64,000 bases of DNA from Cunninghamella blakesleeana (lineage: Eukaryota; Mucoromycota; Mucoromycetes; Mucorales; Cunninghamellaceae): contig JAFCIZ010000005.1 in NCBI GenBank assembly GCA_017871115.1, positions 496,001-560,000 of the forward strand. The letters are read 5' to 3'. Position 1 is the stretch's first letter, and the number at the start of each line of letters is the position of its first letter. This document shows, piece by piece, positions 49,653 through 61,991 of the stretch. Under the pieces are notes generated by a model. It saw only the letters and a list, made by a program, of their open reading frames with translations, searched no databases and had not been told where the DNA came from. Position numbers and translations under genes: made by a program.

Positions 49653-51100
49653 AAATTTAAATATATTATTAAGAAATATAATAGTATAAAAAATTAAAAA
49701 GTGAAAAAAAGGTGGAGTAAAAAAAAATTTGCTCCAAAGATATACCAAAAATAAAAAAAAATCGGGATTTAAATTTTCAAAAAAAAATAAAGTTAAACCG
49801 GAATGAAGATAAAAGTAAGGAACGATCGAATATTTTATTATTGTATTATTAAAAATAAACGAAAAAGCTACATAATGATCCATGATATATGCTTAGCAAG
49901 GTTTACGAAAAAAAAAAATGAAATTGTGACGTTAATTGTGATTTTGAAGAGAAAAACAATAAAAAAATGATCATGACCAACATTATAGTTTTCCAAGTAT
50001 GGAAATAAGGAAGAAATTTATCCTGAAATTTTGAGTCATTGCAAATTTTTTCTGTGTTCCGTCTAACGCCGAAATATTTTTGATGATTAATATTGTTTAT
50101 GATAGAAGTCTCTTGTTTCCTTTTCTAATATTACTATTGCTATTATTGTTCCTATTAAATTTTAATATATTATAAATATATTTATATTTATATGTATTTA
50201 TATAGAGAACAATCATATTTAATAAATGATGTTATTTAATAATACTATGATTGTATACCTATTTATTTATTTATTTATTTATTATTTACTCGCCTTTTTA
50301 TTTATATTTTCAATACAAAGAGATCATCATCTTTCACTTTATTACAAACCTTACACTCCCACGTGGATGGTGACGATGATGTAACACCTTTTTTTATTAT
50401 TTTCGATTTATTGTACCTCGGAATTTACCGATTGTATTCCAATAATTTACAAAATGAAATGGTTCATTTAATGATCTAGTAAGTACAATAGAGAAAATCA
50501 CAAGGCATAGCATTGAAAGAGTATGTCTACAATCCCGACAGATTACATAATTTATAAATAGTTTATTTTAAAAATAAAGGAAATAAAAATAAAAAACAGA
50601 ATATATGTAAACTATACATACTCTATAATTAGAATATATATTTTATTTATAAATTATTCCAATACGTATAAAAGGTTCAATAATTATATACTCTAGTAAA
50701 AAAAAGTTAATATATACCTCTATATAATATAAAAAAAACAACAGATGATATTAGAATGAATATCCTATATTGGAAATTTTTCATTTTTATTTTTCATTTT
50801 CATTTTTTTAATTAAATCGAATTATATTAAATTTTAAATAAAAGCAAGCGCAATGTCTTTAGTTTAAAGTATGAGCGATATTATTAGTTAATCAATATAT
50901 AGGTGTAGCACTTTTTTTTTAAAAAAAAAAAAAATGGTCGTCGAGGTACTTGTAAAATATTAACAGAGTATATAATAAAAACCCTTTTTAATAAATTTTA
51001 AAATTCAGACCAAGGCATCTGACCAAACATTAAAATTTGTGGAGGCATTTTTTTTTTTTTTTTTTTAGTCTCTTTTTTTCCCAACCTTTTCTTTAAAAGA
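49384..51100. other. long intergenic region, divergent genes
   Basis: About 1.7 kb between divergent starts. It includes a TG/CA microsatellite (49587-49648), an ATTT repeat (50262-50286) and a poly(T)-poly(A) junction at 50911-50934. A CCCACGTGG palindrome sits at about 50358-50366 (E-box core CACGTG). The open frame 49542-49883 is a translation of the microsatellite. No gene seen. Confidence 0.45.
49587..49648. repeat. TG-rich microsatellite
   Basis: TGTGTATGTGTGAGTATG passes into a pure GT run at about 49615-49648. It lies about 200-260 bp upstream of the 49383 start. Confidence 0.85.
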
Positions 51101-52763
51101 ATGGCGAACGTATCAAAAAATAAAAAAACAGCTGCTTCATCTAATAGACTACGTGGTAGATTACAAAAAACCAAAGCAAATAGTCCTTCAAAAAGTAATA
51201 AATAGTTTTTATTTTTATTTTTATTTTTATTATCAGGATGATAATCAATTTATATACTAATATAAAATATAAAACACGCTTTTTTGTTTTCCTTTCACCA
51301 ATATTATTTTAGATCAAGAGGAAGAAAATAAGACGCCTCATTATCGTACTAGAAGAAGAACAGTAAAAAAATACCAGGATGATATGTCAGATGTAGAATA
51401 TGAAAGTAAAATAACAGAAGAAGGCAATAGTAGTGATCAAGAGACGTCCCATAATAAATTAAAAGATATGGAAACCAATAAGAACAAAGATAACACAAAG
51501 GTGGACAAAGAGATAGAAGAAGCCGATAAAAATAAAACTGAAAAAGAAGACGATGGTGATGAAACAGCTAGTGAAAGTAAAATAGAAGATGAAGTAGAAG
51601 ATAATGATGATAAAGCCTACGGTTCCCCAAAAGGAGAAGATGAAGATATTGGCGATGATGGCGAAGAAGAAGATGATGATGATGATTATAATGATGATGA
51701 TGATGATGATGAAAACGAAGACGAAGATGATGATGACGAAGATAGTGATGATAAAGAATTTGAACAAGAAGAAGAGTCGAGTGAAGATGAGTATGGACTA
51801 CCTACTTTAAACCGAAAACGTAAATTAAATGCGGATAAATCTCCTTCTCCTCCACCATTACCATCATTATTAAGTTATCCAAAATCACCACCCAAAAAAC
51901 GTAAACTTCGACCACAAAATAATAATTATATGCCGAAAGTAGCTTTAAATTTGGTGGATGAGGATGATCTTGATTTACAATATAATGAAACAAAATATAC
52001 AAATCATTCTCATTCAAACCATTCTGCTGTCATCCTTGGTTCACCAACAAAGTTAAGAAGCATTGATAAACAGCAACATTTATCCGCCAATTCTGAAACG
52101 ACCCTTGTAGCAACATCGTCATCATCGTCCTCTGATAATTGTAATATTAAAAATAGTACTATTACCAAGGATAAGTCAACTGTGTTAGTAAATGATGTAT
52201 TTGAATCAACTGAAATCAAACATCAGGAAGAAGATAAACGACTACATAAAAAACGCAAAGATATCTCTACTCAAGTATTAGACAAACTTGGAAAACAAAT
52301 AGTTAATGATCAACTGGATTTTAGCCAACATTCATTTATACCCACCCAATATAACTCAATTACTATGCATTCATCCATCACTTCTTCAACAACAAATGAT
52401 ATGAAAGAAAATGATCAATATAATAATATATATAATACTAACGATGATGACATAACAATGGATAGAGTGGATCAAGAAGAGGGTTATTCGGAGTATAAGA
52501 AATCTATAAATATGCAACAAAGGTAAGAAAAGAAAAACGATAAAAAAAAAGAAAAAGAAAAAGGGTGATAATAGATTGTTTCATATTAATTCAACACTTT
52601 TTTTTTTAGTGATCCTCGCTCTGATAAAGAAATTAATAAGAATGCTGATAACTCCGCCTTGTCTAATAATATTCCAAATATATCAGAAAATGGTGAAGAC
52701 AATACTCAACCAAACGAAAAACCTGGCTTCTTTAAAAAACTGTTAAGGTTCTTTTTTAGTTAA
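51101..52763 (+). CDS. hypothetical acidic, probably nuclear protein
   Basis: Exons 51101-51194, 51313-52522 and 52610-52763 join in phase to 485 residues. The N-terminus is basic (SNRLRGRLQKTKANSPSKN, HYRTRRRTVKKY). Residues about 60-180 are a long Asp/Glu/Lys mix with Asp runs. Bipartite basic patches (NRKRKLNADKSPSP, SPPKKRKLRPQ) suggest nuclear import. The tail ends with a striking amphipathic stretch, KPGFFKKLLRFFFS. No known domain is seen, although acidic-plus-basic composition recalls histone chaperones or chromatin factors. The last exon is needed for the FFKKLLRFFF end and keeps frame, which supports the model. Confidence 0.65.
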
Positions 52764-53108
52764 ATATACAAACACGTATAATTACATTTTATTTAAAATA
52801 TTTGTTGTTTTTATATTATCACATACCCAACTCGTTACTGTTTTTAATACTTAATAAATAAATAATAAAAGTGAGATCATAGATATATAAAAATGTTGGT
52901 AAAAATTTATAAGCTAAATGAATTTTATTGGTGGTGGGATTCATTTTTACTATTTTTAGACTTTTAAAAAATAATTACACCTCTAAAATTTTTCTTTTGC
53001 ATTTTTTTTTCCCTTCTTTCTCTTTTTCATTATTGTTTTTTTTCTCTTTCTTTTAAAACTCCTTACTCTTCATCTTCTATATAAATATTACATTCCTTAT
53101 TTTATTTA
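52764..53108. other. intergenic, tandem genes
   Basis: AT-rich spacer with T/C-rich tracts (52990-53060) before the FMP32-like gene. No gene seen. Confidence 0.4.
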
Positions 53109-54598
53109 ATGTTTCTTAGAACTTCACATTGTAAACTAAATTGATATATAAACATATAAAACATGAAGCAATAAAACCTTAAAAGTAATCTCTAACTTGT
53201 CCTATGAACTCTTTTTATTTTATTTTTTGCTTATTTGTTTCACACCCTGTCATTCTCTATAACTAGTATTATCACGATCACAACCTTTTGTACCTGGCCG
53301 ATTATGCAAATATTATGTGACATCTACAATACCTACTGAAAAACCAACTCAGGATATCAATCGATCAGTTCCTTTACCTTCAGTTATACCCATGATGCCA
53401 CCACCCCCTGAATTAATATCATCATCATCATCGCTCCCTTCTTCCTCTTCTACTTCTAATTTAATAGAAGGCGATTTTATTGTACTTGAAGAACCAAATA
53501 TAACATACAATAACGATAATAGTAATATTAATACGATGCTTCAACATAAAATCAAAACAAACCATTCTATGTTACCATCCATTGATTTATCTCCACCAAT
53601 GGGTCATCATTTTGATACGTATGCTTTAGTAGAACACTTGCATACGGAAGGAGGGTTTAGTAGAGAGCAAGCCCGTGTTATAATGGAAATAATGCAATAT
53701 CAAATTCGTGATAGGTATATATAGAGTATAACTTATCAAAATTAATAATAATAATTATAATAATAATAACAATAATAATATATACTGATTCTTTTGTTAT
53801 TATTATCATTGTCATCTCTCTTTTATTATAGAGTACATCATGCAAAAAATGAATATTTACCAAAAACTCAACTAGAAAATGTAAGAATAATAATAAAAAT
53901 AAGATCGAACATTTATTATGAAATACTTTTTTTTTTTTTTCAAAAAAAAAAAATACTTATTTAGGTCTAATTTTCTTTTCATTTTTTCGATTTTTTTTAA
54001 AAAAAAAACAAATTCATCTATATAGGAAACCCAAGTTCTTAATGCAAGTATTGATGATTTAAAAAATAACATAACCGTTCAGCGTAAAAACGACGCAGCA
54101 TTATTAAATGCAGAATTAAGTTCTTTGGCTCGTGAAATTGAAAATTTAGAATTACAATTAAATGAAGATATCCATTATTTGCAAAGTTCTATCGATTTGA
54201 CATTAAATGATTTCCGTGCTGAAATTAGACAAGAACCAAAAAGAAATATGATTGAAACACAGGAAGTAAATCATCGATTAACTGTTTTATTGGCTGATTC
54301 AAACATGTCACTAGAGAGATTGAAATGGGAAACTATTTGGCAAAGTTTATGTAAGTTGTATTTTATATAAATATAAATAATAATGATTAGGATTAGAATT
54401 TTTATTTATTTATTTATTTTTAATTCATATCATTTGCTTTTTTTATCAATATGTATTATAGTAAGTATTATTGCTACTGGTATGGGCTTAAGTGTAATTG
54501 GATATGGACTTTCTTCTATTAGAACAAAGCTTACTCCACCTATTATTCAACAAACTGAATTGGATGAAACATTAACTTTTGCTGATATGGAATTATAA
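53109..54598 (+). CDS. FMP32: mitochondrial DUF1640 coiled-coil protein (FMP32/MCUR1 family)
   Basis: Five exons (53109-53130, 53267-53714, 53832-53880, 54026-54350, 54472-54598) give 326 residues. No in-frame ATG opens the second exon. A 22-nt first exon ending at a GTAAAC donor supplies MFLRTSH, which continues LLSRSQPFVPGRLCKYYV. That is an Arg-rich presequence without acids, as expected for mitochondrial import. The conserved core begins FDTYALVEHLHTEGGFSREQ and QARVIMEIMQYQIRDR, then a long coiled coil (about 150-285) and a C-terminal membrane helix (IIATGMGLSVIGYGLSS). Relatives in yeast (Fmp32) support cytochrome oxidase assembly and proline use; animal MCUR1 is tied to calcium uptake. 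Core secure; first exon inferred. Confidence 0.8.
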
Positions 54599-55492
54599 TT
54601 GATTTATATATACATATTTAATTTTTTGCGCTTGGCTTTCTCTATTAATCTCTTTTATTTAATCATATATATTTTTATTTTAATTACCACTCATTTATTT
54701 ACTTTCACTTCTTTGTTCATATTTATATATTTATTTATTATTATACATTCTCTAGATTATTGAATTCATCCGATTCCTTTTATTCCTTTTTTTACTTTAT
54801 TTTATTAATTTATTATATATATAGCTATCATAGGACTTTTGAATAGCCTTTCTTTTATTAATATGTTTATTTATTTAACTTATACAGCATTTTATTTTTA
54901 AAAATATACCAAATAAAGAATCTATATTTATGATATAAACAATGTACAATGAATCCACTTCGCTTTATTTTATATGCCGTGATTATAAAAATAATATTTA
55001 TATACGCTGTCTCATTTATTTTTTTAACATATGTATTAAAAAATCTACCGTTTAAGATGATAATAAAAAAAAAGAGTATTAGAAATAAATGACTATTATC
55101 TGTATCTTTGCTTAATTTCATATAAAAGTTTGATAAAAAAAAAAAGTGGCAAAATGTAGAGATAAATAGAACATAAGAAACTGTTTGTTAAAATTTATTG
55201 GATAATTACTAATTATTTTTTAAAAATATCTATAAAAAATAACCCTCCAAATAAAAACAATAATAACCCAGCATTTATATAAAATGTATATGTTTATTAA
55301 AAAAGAATCGCTTTTGGTAAAGAAAAATTCAACTTAAATAATAAATGCTTATATGAAGATTAATAGTAGCAACCAAAATAGAAATAAAAAAACAGCGGCG
55401 GATATTAAAATTTTAACGAATATAAAAAAACCTTAAAATTATGGACGCGTATTTTTATTTCCAACTTTTTTTATTTATTTAATATTAAAAAG
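54599..55492. other. intergenic
   Basis: 3' side of the FMP32-like gene and promoter of PRX5. The 84-codon frame at 54867-55121 (minus) is judged chance. An ACGCGT hexamer lies at about 55445-55450, some 45 bp upstream of the PRX5 start, in an otherwise GC-poor stretch. Confidence 0.4.
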
Positions 55493-56035
55493 ATGTTAAG
55501 AACTACTTTCCAACGCATTCAACGCCATAGTTTCCATACTACTATATCAAGACATATCAAATCTGGTGAACCATTACCTTCTGTTGAAGTACATTTAAGC
55601 TCACCTGCTGAAACAGCTAATGTATATGAATTGTTTAAACCTATCAAGAAAGGAATTCTTATTACTGTTCCAGGTGCTTTTACTCCCGGCTGCTCTAAAA
55701 CTCATTTACCGGGTTATATTCAAGAATCTTCACGACTTGCAGCTGAAAAGAATGTTGATTTGATTGCTTGTGTCTCTGTCAACGATGCTTTTGTCATGAA
55801 TGCTTGGGGGAAAGACTTAAAGATTGACAAGGAAGTAACTTTATTGGCCGATCCTACTGGTACTTTTACAAAGGCTATGGAATTAGACGTTGACTTGTCA
55901 AAAGCTTTGGGTAATCATCGTTCTAAACGCTCTGCTTCTATTATTGAAAATGGTATTGTTAAACATCACTTTGTTGAACCTGATAACACTGGTTTAGATG
56001 TTAGCTTGATTAAAAATGTCGAAAAATATTTATAA
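55493..56035 (+). CDS. PRX5: peroxiredoxin-5 type thiol peroxidase, probably mitochondrial
   Basis: A single exon of 180 residues. The start MLRTTFQRIQRHSFHTTISR is an Arg/Ser/Thr-rich presequence that suggests mitochondrial targeting. The peroxidatic cysteine is in VPGAFTPGCSKTHLPGYIQE, the Prx5 (AhpC/TSA) signature P-x3-T-x2-C. ACVSVNDAFVMNAWGKDL and LLADPTGTFTKAMEL are diagnostic for this class. Reduces hydrogen peroxide and alkyl hydroperoxides with thioredoxin or glutathione. No other cysteine sits in the usual resolving position of animal PRDX5, so it probably works as an atypical or 1-Cys enzyme like Aspergillus Asp f3-type relatives (inference). Confidence 0.94.
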   Translation: MLRTTFQRIQRHSFHTTISRHIKSGEPLPSVEVHLSSPAETANVYELFKPIKKGILITVPGAFTPGCSKTHLPGYIQESSRLAAEKNVDLIACVSVNDAFVMNAWGKDLKIDKEVTLLADPTGTFTKAMELDVDLSKALGNHRSKRSASIIENGIVKHHFVEPDNTGLDVSLIKNVEKYL

Positions 56036-56245
56036 TCAATATTTATATATTCATAAAAAATTCGCAATAATTTTTTATTTATTAATGTAATAAAACGATA
56101 TATTTATATATATGTATGTATATGATCTTGATTATGTATATTGTATGCATATATGTATAAATCTTTATGTTGGGAATAATTGTCGATGGGAATATATATG
56201 TATATAACAAAGATTGCATTTTTTTTAATCTAATTATATATGCAT

Positions 56246-58340
56246 TTAAAAATCTTCGTCGTCAGTGTCACTACTAAAAATAAAATAAAAAAGAAAAAGA
56301 AATCTGTTAATATATATGTATTATAATATATTTTATATTCTCTACTATTTATATAAATAGTTTTGACGTACTTTTTGCTAATTGATATTGGTGAATGCAT
56401 GTTTTCGTCTCTTTGCTTTTGTTTTTTTCTTGCCGCACTATATAAATATAGATTAACAGGGAAAAGTTAGTAAAATATAACCATCTTGTTTCTTTTTCTT
56501 TCTATATTAATTACAATTACTCTTATTGTTATTATGAACTTACATTTTTGGATTTACAGCCTTCCTTTTGATTATTGGCGCAATGTTAAATAACTCTTGT
56601 AAATCGTCATCATCATCTCCATTTTGATATCCATTTTCTACACCATTACGATTATGACTATAATCATTTGTATTATTATCAGTACTAGCATTATTCATGA
56701 TATAGCTTGGTTCTTTTTGTTTTTGTTTAAGTTTTTGTTGAGATGTTTGTGATAAATCAATAGATAAAGATGAATTTATGATTTTTGAAGGTAATGTTTT
56801 TTCTTGCCTAGTTATATTTATAGATGATGATAGTGATTGTGATTGTGAAGAAGAAATACTAGTGCTTGGTTTAGGTTGTGATGCTGATGGTTTTTTATTA
56901 TTTTTTTTACTATATTTGTTCAAATGTATTTCAATATATATTAAATATAAATATAAGTACTAGTATGGAAATATTATTATTCATTTATCATTTACATTTA
57001 TATATATATATATATATTTCTTACCTTTTTTTTTCAGATATAGTAGATTCATTTAATTGATTTGGAATTGGATGTACTGTCGATGATTCTAAATATATTT
57101 TTGATTGATATTTTTTAGAATATAAATATATATGTATACTTGTATCATATTATAATATAACACTATTTTAGCTTTACCAAATTTCTTTAATTGTTCTTGT
57201 AGTTTCATTATCTTTCGTTTTTTATTATTTAATAAAGCTATAAACTAATGAAAAAATAAATGAGTAAATAGTTATATATATAAACGATGATGATAATTGT
57301 TATTGTAATTATTTCATACTATACCTTTTCAAATAAAACCTTTTCATTGTCTTGTTTTTCTATTGCGAAATTATTAGCCATAGATTCGCACTCTTTATAA
57401 TTTTTTTCTAATTGACTGTTACGTTCTAATAAGGCCATTTGCGATTCCTAATAATGGAAATAATATGTATATATACATATAAAATGAATAATGAAAAATA
57501 CATTAATTTATTTATTTATATTTTTAACCCAGTAAACAAGTTTGCATAATTTTTATTATTACTTTTAGATTGGCGAATCCTTTTGCTGTATTTTCTAACC
57601 ATTCTTGCCACAACGCTTTATTATTACTATCAGTATTAACTTGCGGAAGAAGAAACGAGCCCACTTGCATCTAATAAATAAAAATAAATGGACAAATAAA
57701 AAAAAAGTTGTTAATGATATATAAATATAAAATTACTGTTAGTTTTAAAAATATACATACTGGTAAAGTATTATTCAAATAGCCAATCAGGGTCATCTAA
57801 TATTATATAAAAAAACAATTTTAATAAAACATAAAACTTGTATGAAACTTACTTTTTCATGTGATAGATGCTATTTTCTTATAAATTTTATTATCACATT
57901 ATCATTACTTTACAACCGTCTTCTGTGAATACTGTTTTCCAATTTAATTCATCGCCCTGATATTCTTGTTCTCCTTGTAAACCTGCTTGAATAACCTTTT
58001 TTAATGTATCTTTTTCTATTTTTCCTTTTTTAAAATCTTCTAAATCTTTACAAGTAACTATTTGTTTTTTTTAAAATAAAGTATAATAATAATAATAGTA
58101 ATCAACAATTAAATAACTTCATTTAACTAACAATAGTAATAATAGATACATGTATATATATATATATATATATTGTCTTTCTTTACTGGTTCCTTTATAA
58201 AAATCGCTGATATTCGTTAAAGTAAGTTGGCAAATAGGTATAGTGACATCGCTAGACTCTAGATCAATTTCATTTAACCAATGACAAGATATATAAGTAA
58301 CAATTCCCTTATACTGATTCTTGTAAAAATAAGAAACCAT
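56246..58340 (-). CDS. XRCC4-like protein (non-homologous end joining)
   Basis: Ten exons close in phase: 58340-58187, 58057-57909, 57796-57761, 57670-57563, 57447-57325, 57244-57178, 57088-57025, 56909-56544, 56437-56372 and 56273-56246, giving 386 residues. An N-terminal beta-rich head (GIVTYISCHWLNEIDLESSD, DLEDFKKGKIEKDT) is followed by a coiled coil: ENTAKGFANLKESQMALLER and VLFEKFIALLNNKKRKIMKL, which parallels the XRCC4 stalk segment RFILVLNEKKTKIRSLHNK. A Ser/Gln-rich tail ends with DDDDLQELFNIAP and SDTDDEDF, acidic as in XRCC4 tails. XRCC4 and Lif1 dimerise, bind DNA ligase IV and bridge DNA ends. XLF or another stalk protein is an alternative. Divergent from the next gene with 322 bp between starts. 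Confidence 0.62.
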
Positions 58341-58662
58341 AATAAGAAAAAGAGTTAAAAATAAAATTAAAGGTGAATTATTGTTTTTTATATAATATAA
58401 AAAAAAAGAATAAAAAAATTGCATTTTTTTTTAATTTATTATGAAAAATTAATTTTAAACTCCGGGTTCTTTTTTAATTTTTGGAGGAACTTTTTTTTAA
58501 CTTCTCTTTTCCTTTATTTTTATTTTTAATATACTTAACCTTTTTTTGTACTTAATCCTTTATACCTTATCTTCTTTTTGCAATTACCTAAATTTATTCA
58601 TCTTTTTTTTTAAAATAAAATAAAATAAAAGATTCTTTATTCATTATTTATTGTTTTTGAAT
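58341..58662. other. intergenic, divergent promoter
   Basis: A short AT-rich region serving the XRCC4-like gene (left) and the unrecognised gene (right). T/C tracts at 58470-58600 and an AAAAT repeat at 58611-58630. No distinct site recognised. Confidence 0.4.
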
Positions 58663-61374
58663 ATGAATAATTTGGATACTGGTAACGATTTAGAGACTAA
58701 TGAAAATGAAAACCTTTCTACAGCTATAAAATCAATCTTTGTTAATGGTTACTCTAATGCCTCACGCGAATTCGAAAGATTTTGTACATTTTGGGGGTTT
58801 ATTGATAGACCTAGAAATAATATGGATGGTTTCACTTTTAGGGTAAATTAGAATAACAAAATAAACTAGAAAAATAAATAAAAAAAATACAACAGTTATA
58901 CTTATTGTTATTACTATTATTTACTTTAAACATATCTTATTTAGGAAAGTGGCCATATCCCTCTAGATCAATCAACAACAGCAACAACAAATGATGATGT
59001 CAACCAGATTAATCAACAAAATTCTTTTACTCTCTCTCGTTCATACAATAACAAGTATTCTCAACAAACTAATAATCATGATAATGATAATAGCGAAGGA
59101 ACCATTTATGAACGTGTTATTCCTGATACATATCGATATCAAGGTCGACAACAAAAACGCTCAACTTCTTCATTGTTAGAAAATAATATAAATATGGACA
59201 TAGGATCATCATTGCCATCTTCACCATCAAATGAAAATAATAATAACAATGACCACCTGACAAAAAGAACTAAATATACATATGATTCATATAGTAACAA
59301 TTTATCAACAAAAAATGATGATGATAATAATAACAATGAAGATACTAGTTTATATTTAAATTATAATAATAGAAAGCGCCCACTCGAAATCAACACCATC
59401 AAAAATGATAATAATGATTCCTTTGATCAAAACAATTCTTCTCGTTATAAAAAACTCAAACTAACAGAATCACTAGATACAGATAGTAACACAGCTCCAT
59501 ACTCTAATATTCAATCTTTAACCAATCGAAATACATCACCCATTTTATCTTCTTCACATTTACCTTCCAATGAAGATACTACTATGGCTAAGTATGATGG
59601 ATATGATCTTGACCATGACAGGTTAAGAAAAGATAGACAAGATAAACTATCCACTTTTTCCACTATCCATCCTACACCACATTCTATTCATGCTTCACCT
59701 ATATTACAAAATAAACATACTCTACGCCAATATAATTTTAATAATGGCGGAGGAAGAAGAGTCTCAACTTCATCATCTTTAATGACTTCATCATCAGCAT
59801 CTCATTTATTATTCCTTGAAGAAGAACGGTTGGCAAGATTAGAACAGGAAGTACACACTCTTCAATCCCAGGTAAAAAAATAAAATATTATTTATATAAA
59901 AAAAATAAAATAAGTCGGGCTTATTTATCATATTTTTATTATTGCTATTACTATTATTTTATTAAAATAAAATAAAAAAACCAGGTACACAAATTTAAGG
60001 ATTCACCATTTTTATTACAGCAGCAGCATGATAATTACTCTTCATTAAAGAAGAGAAGAGACATCAGTCACTCAACACAGCCATCTTCTTCACCCACTTC
60101 TTTAACAAAATCATCTAAATACCAATGGCCACCATCCACTGATTCTGGAAAAACACCAATAAAAGCAAACGCTATTCGACATTCAATAGATACTGCAGTC
60201 ACTTCAACTTATCCTGTAAATATATCAAAACAATCACAATTACCACAACAAAAAACAGTAATATTAACTCCACTTCATACTTCACCATCAAAAGGCGCTG
60301 TACATATTCCTAAAACATCACCAATAAAAAAAAGAGCTACACTTTTCACTTCTAATGATAATGATGATAATGATGATAATGATGATAATGATGATATTGA
60401 TGATAGTGACGATATTAATGATATTAATGATATTAATGATATTAATGATAATAATAAAAAACAAGTATTGCCAGAAAAAAAGCAAGTGATCTCATCACCT
60501 CCATCCATGTATCGTACACCTAATCCTATTAATTTTACGCCCTCAAGGATGTCAGCAGCAACAGCAACGACAAACTTCGTTCAAAAACCACCTTTACCAA
60601 CATTAAACATCATTTCCTCTTCCTCTTCACCTACATCTGCTTCTTTTACTATAAAACCTATTTCACCCTCATCACCTACCCCTTCTACTCCCTCCACTAC
60701 CACCTCTTCTTTTATTGTTGATCAACCTCGTCCTAAATTAGATTTAAATGAAATTAGAAATCATAGACTAGTACAAAAACAAAAAATAACAACAAAAGAA
60801 TCACCATCGACATCAGCATCAGTGTCAAAGTCATCATCAACGTCTATTGAAGAAAAAATAGCTTCTCATCGGCAACTACCAGTATCTAAACCTGTTTTAC
60901 CCTCAACTCATTCTGGTAGCACATTAAAGGTAAAAATGAATAATTATGTAAATGTAAATAAAGTATAAATATACTTTTTATCTTTTTTTAAATTGAACAT
61001 GATTTTATTTATTAATGTATTTATTTAATTTGTTTTCTATCTACTTTATACGTTTATATAGCGTATTGATTCTAATGAAAAACATAAGGATACCATGAAT
61101 AAGATTATACATCAAATTTCAAAAGTAAAATTAAGAAAGACAGATATGATTAGGTAAAGCTTATAAAAAAAATAGATACAAATAAATGGAATGAAATGAT
61201 TATATATTTGTGGGTATATAAGTCCATGGGAGGTGTATTGTTTTTATATTTATTAAATATTTGTTATTTATTTATTTCTGAATACATTTATGTATTATTA
61301 TATTTTATAGGGGCCCTGATGGAAATATGTACCGGAATCCTATTTGGCACGAAATATACAAGAACGGCAAATAA
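58663..61374 (+). CDS. unrecognised, largely disordered protein with conserved-looking ends
   Basis: Five exons (58663-58842, 58945-59871, 59985-60929, 61062-61153, 61311-61374) give 735 residues. The start LSTAIKSIFVNGYSNASREF and FCTFWGFIDRPRNNMDGF looks folded. The middle is Asn/Ser/Asp-rich, with basic patches (NRKRPLEIN, RYKKLKL), a short heptad-like helix (FLEEERLARLEQEVHTLQSQ) and a run of Asp/Asn/Ile repeats from a 9-nt minisatellite (60355-60452). SP/TP sites are frequent. The C-terminus KLRKTDMIRGPDGNMYRNPI-W is compact and likely a binding motif. Nuclear location and cell-cycle phosphorylation are guesses from composition. I do not recognise a family. Confidence 0.62.
60355..60452. 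repeat. coding 9-nt minisatellite (Asn-Asp-Asp / Asn-Asp-Ile units)
   Basis: Units AATGATGAT and then AATGATATT repeat in frame within exon 3 of the unrecognised gene. The reading frame stays open through the block. Length variation among strains is likely. Confidence 0.85.
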
Positions 61375-61991
61375 TTTCTTACACTTTGCAAGCGACAATT
61401 TTTTTTTTACTTTTATTTTTATATCATCTTTGTTACAAAAATTACATAAACATAAATAGCTCCTGTACTCTCAATAATAATAATAATATCTTTCATTGTT
61501 ACTAATATCTAGTCAATAAAAATAAATACTTTGTACTTTATAAATTTAATTAATAACTATTTAATTTTATGCAATAAGAAAATACAATTAAACATTTCAT
61601 TTCATTTTATATTATACTCCATAGCATCAGCAAGTTGATAGAGTGATTAATAGGTGTTTTTTAAAAAAAAAAAAAATGGCCCAATATGATATAATGAATT
61701 CATAAATATATATATATATATATAAAAGGGTATTTCTGTGGCATAATATTTGATTAAAAAAAATGGAAATACTTTTCTCCCAGATTGTTAATTATTAATA
61801 TTATTATTCTTAAACCAATTTTTTTTTTTTTTTTGGCTCTGTTTTAAATCGTATCATTCATTGTTCATATGGCGGAATTTTCATTGAATTTATAGTCTAC
61901 GGGTGATTATTTTATTAATTGTATCTAAAACATTGGTGGTTATCTATATTTTAAGTTGTTATATCATAATAAATAGTATATATAAACATAT
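61375..61991. other. intergenic, convergent gene ends
   Basis: Shared 3' spacer of the unrecognised gene and the MPV17-like gene. It has poly(T)-poly(A) at 61657-61674, a TA run at 61705-61725 and a T tract at 61819-61834. No gene seen. Confidence 0.4.

Noticed and set aside
49542..49883. 113-codon frame with His-Thr repeats
   Set aside because: It translates the TG/CA microsatellite.
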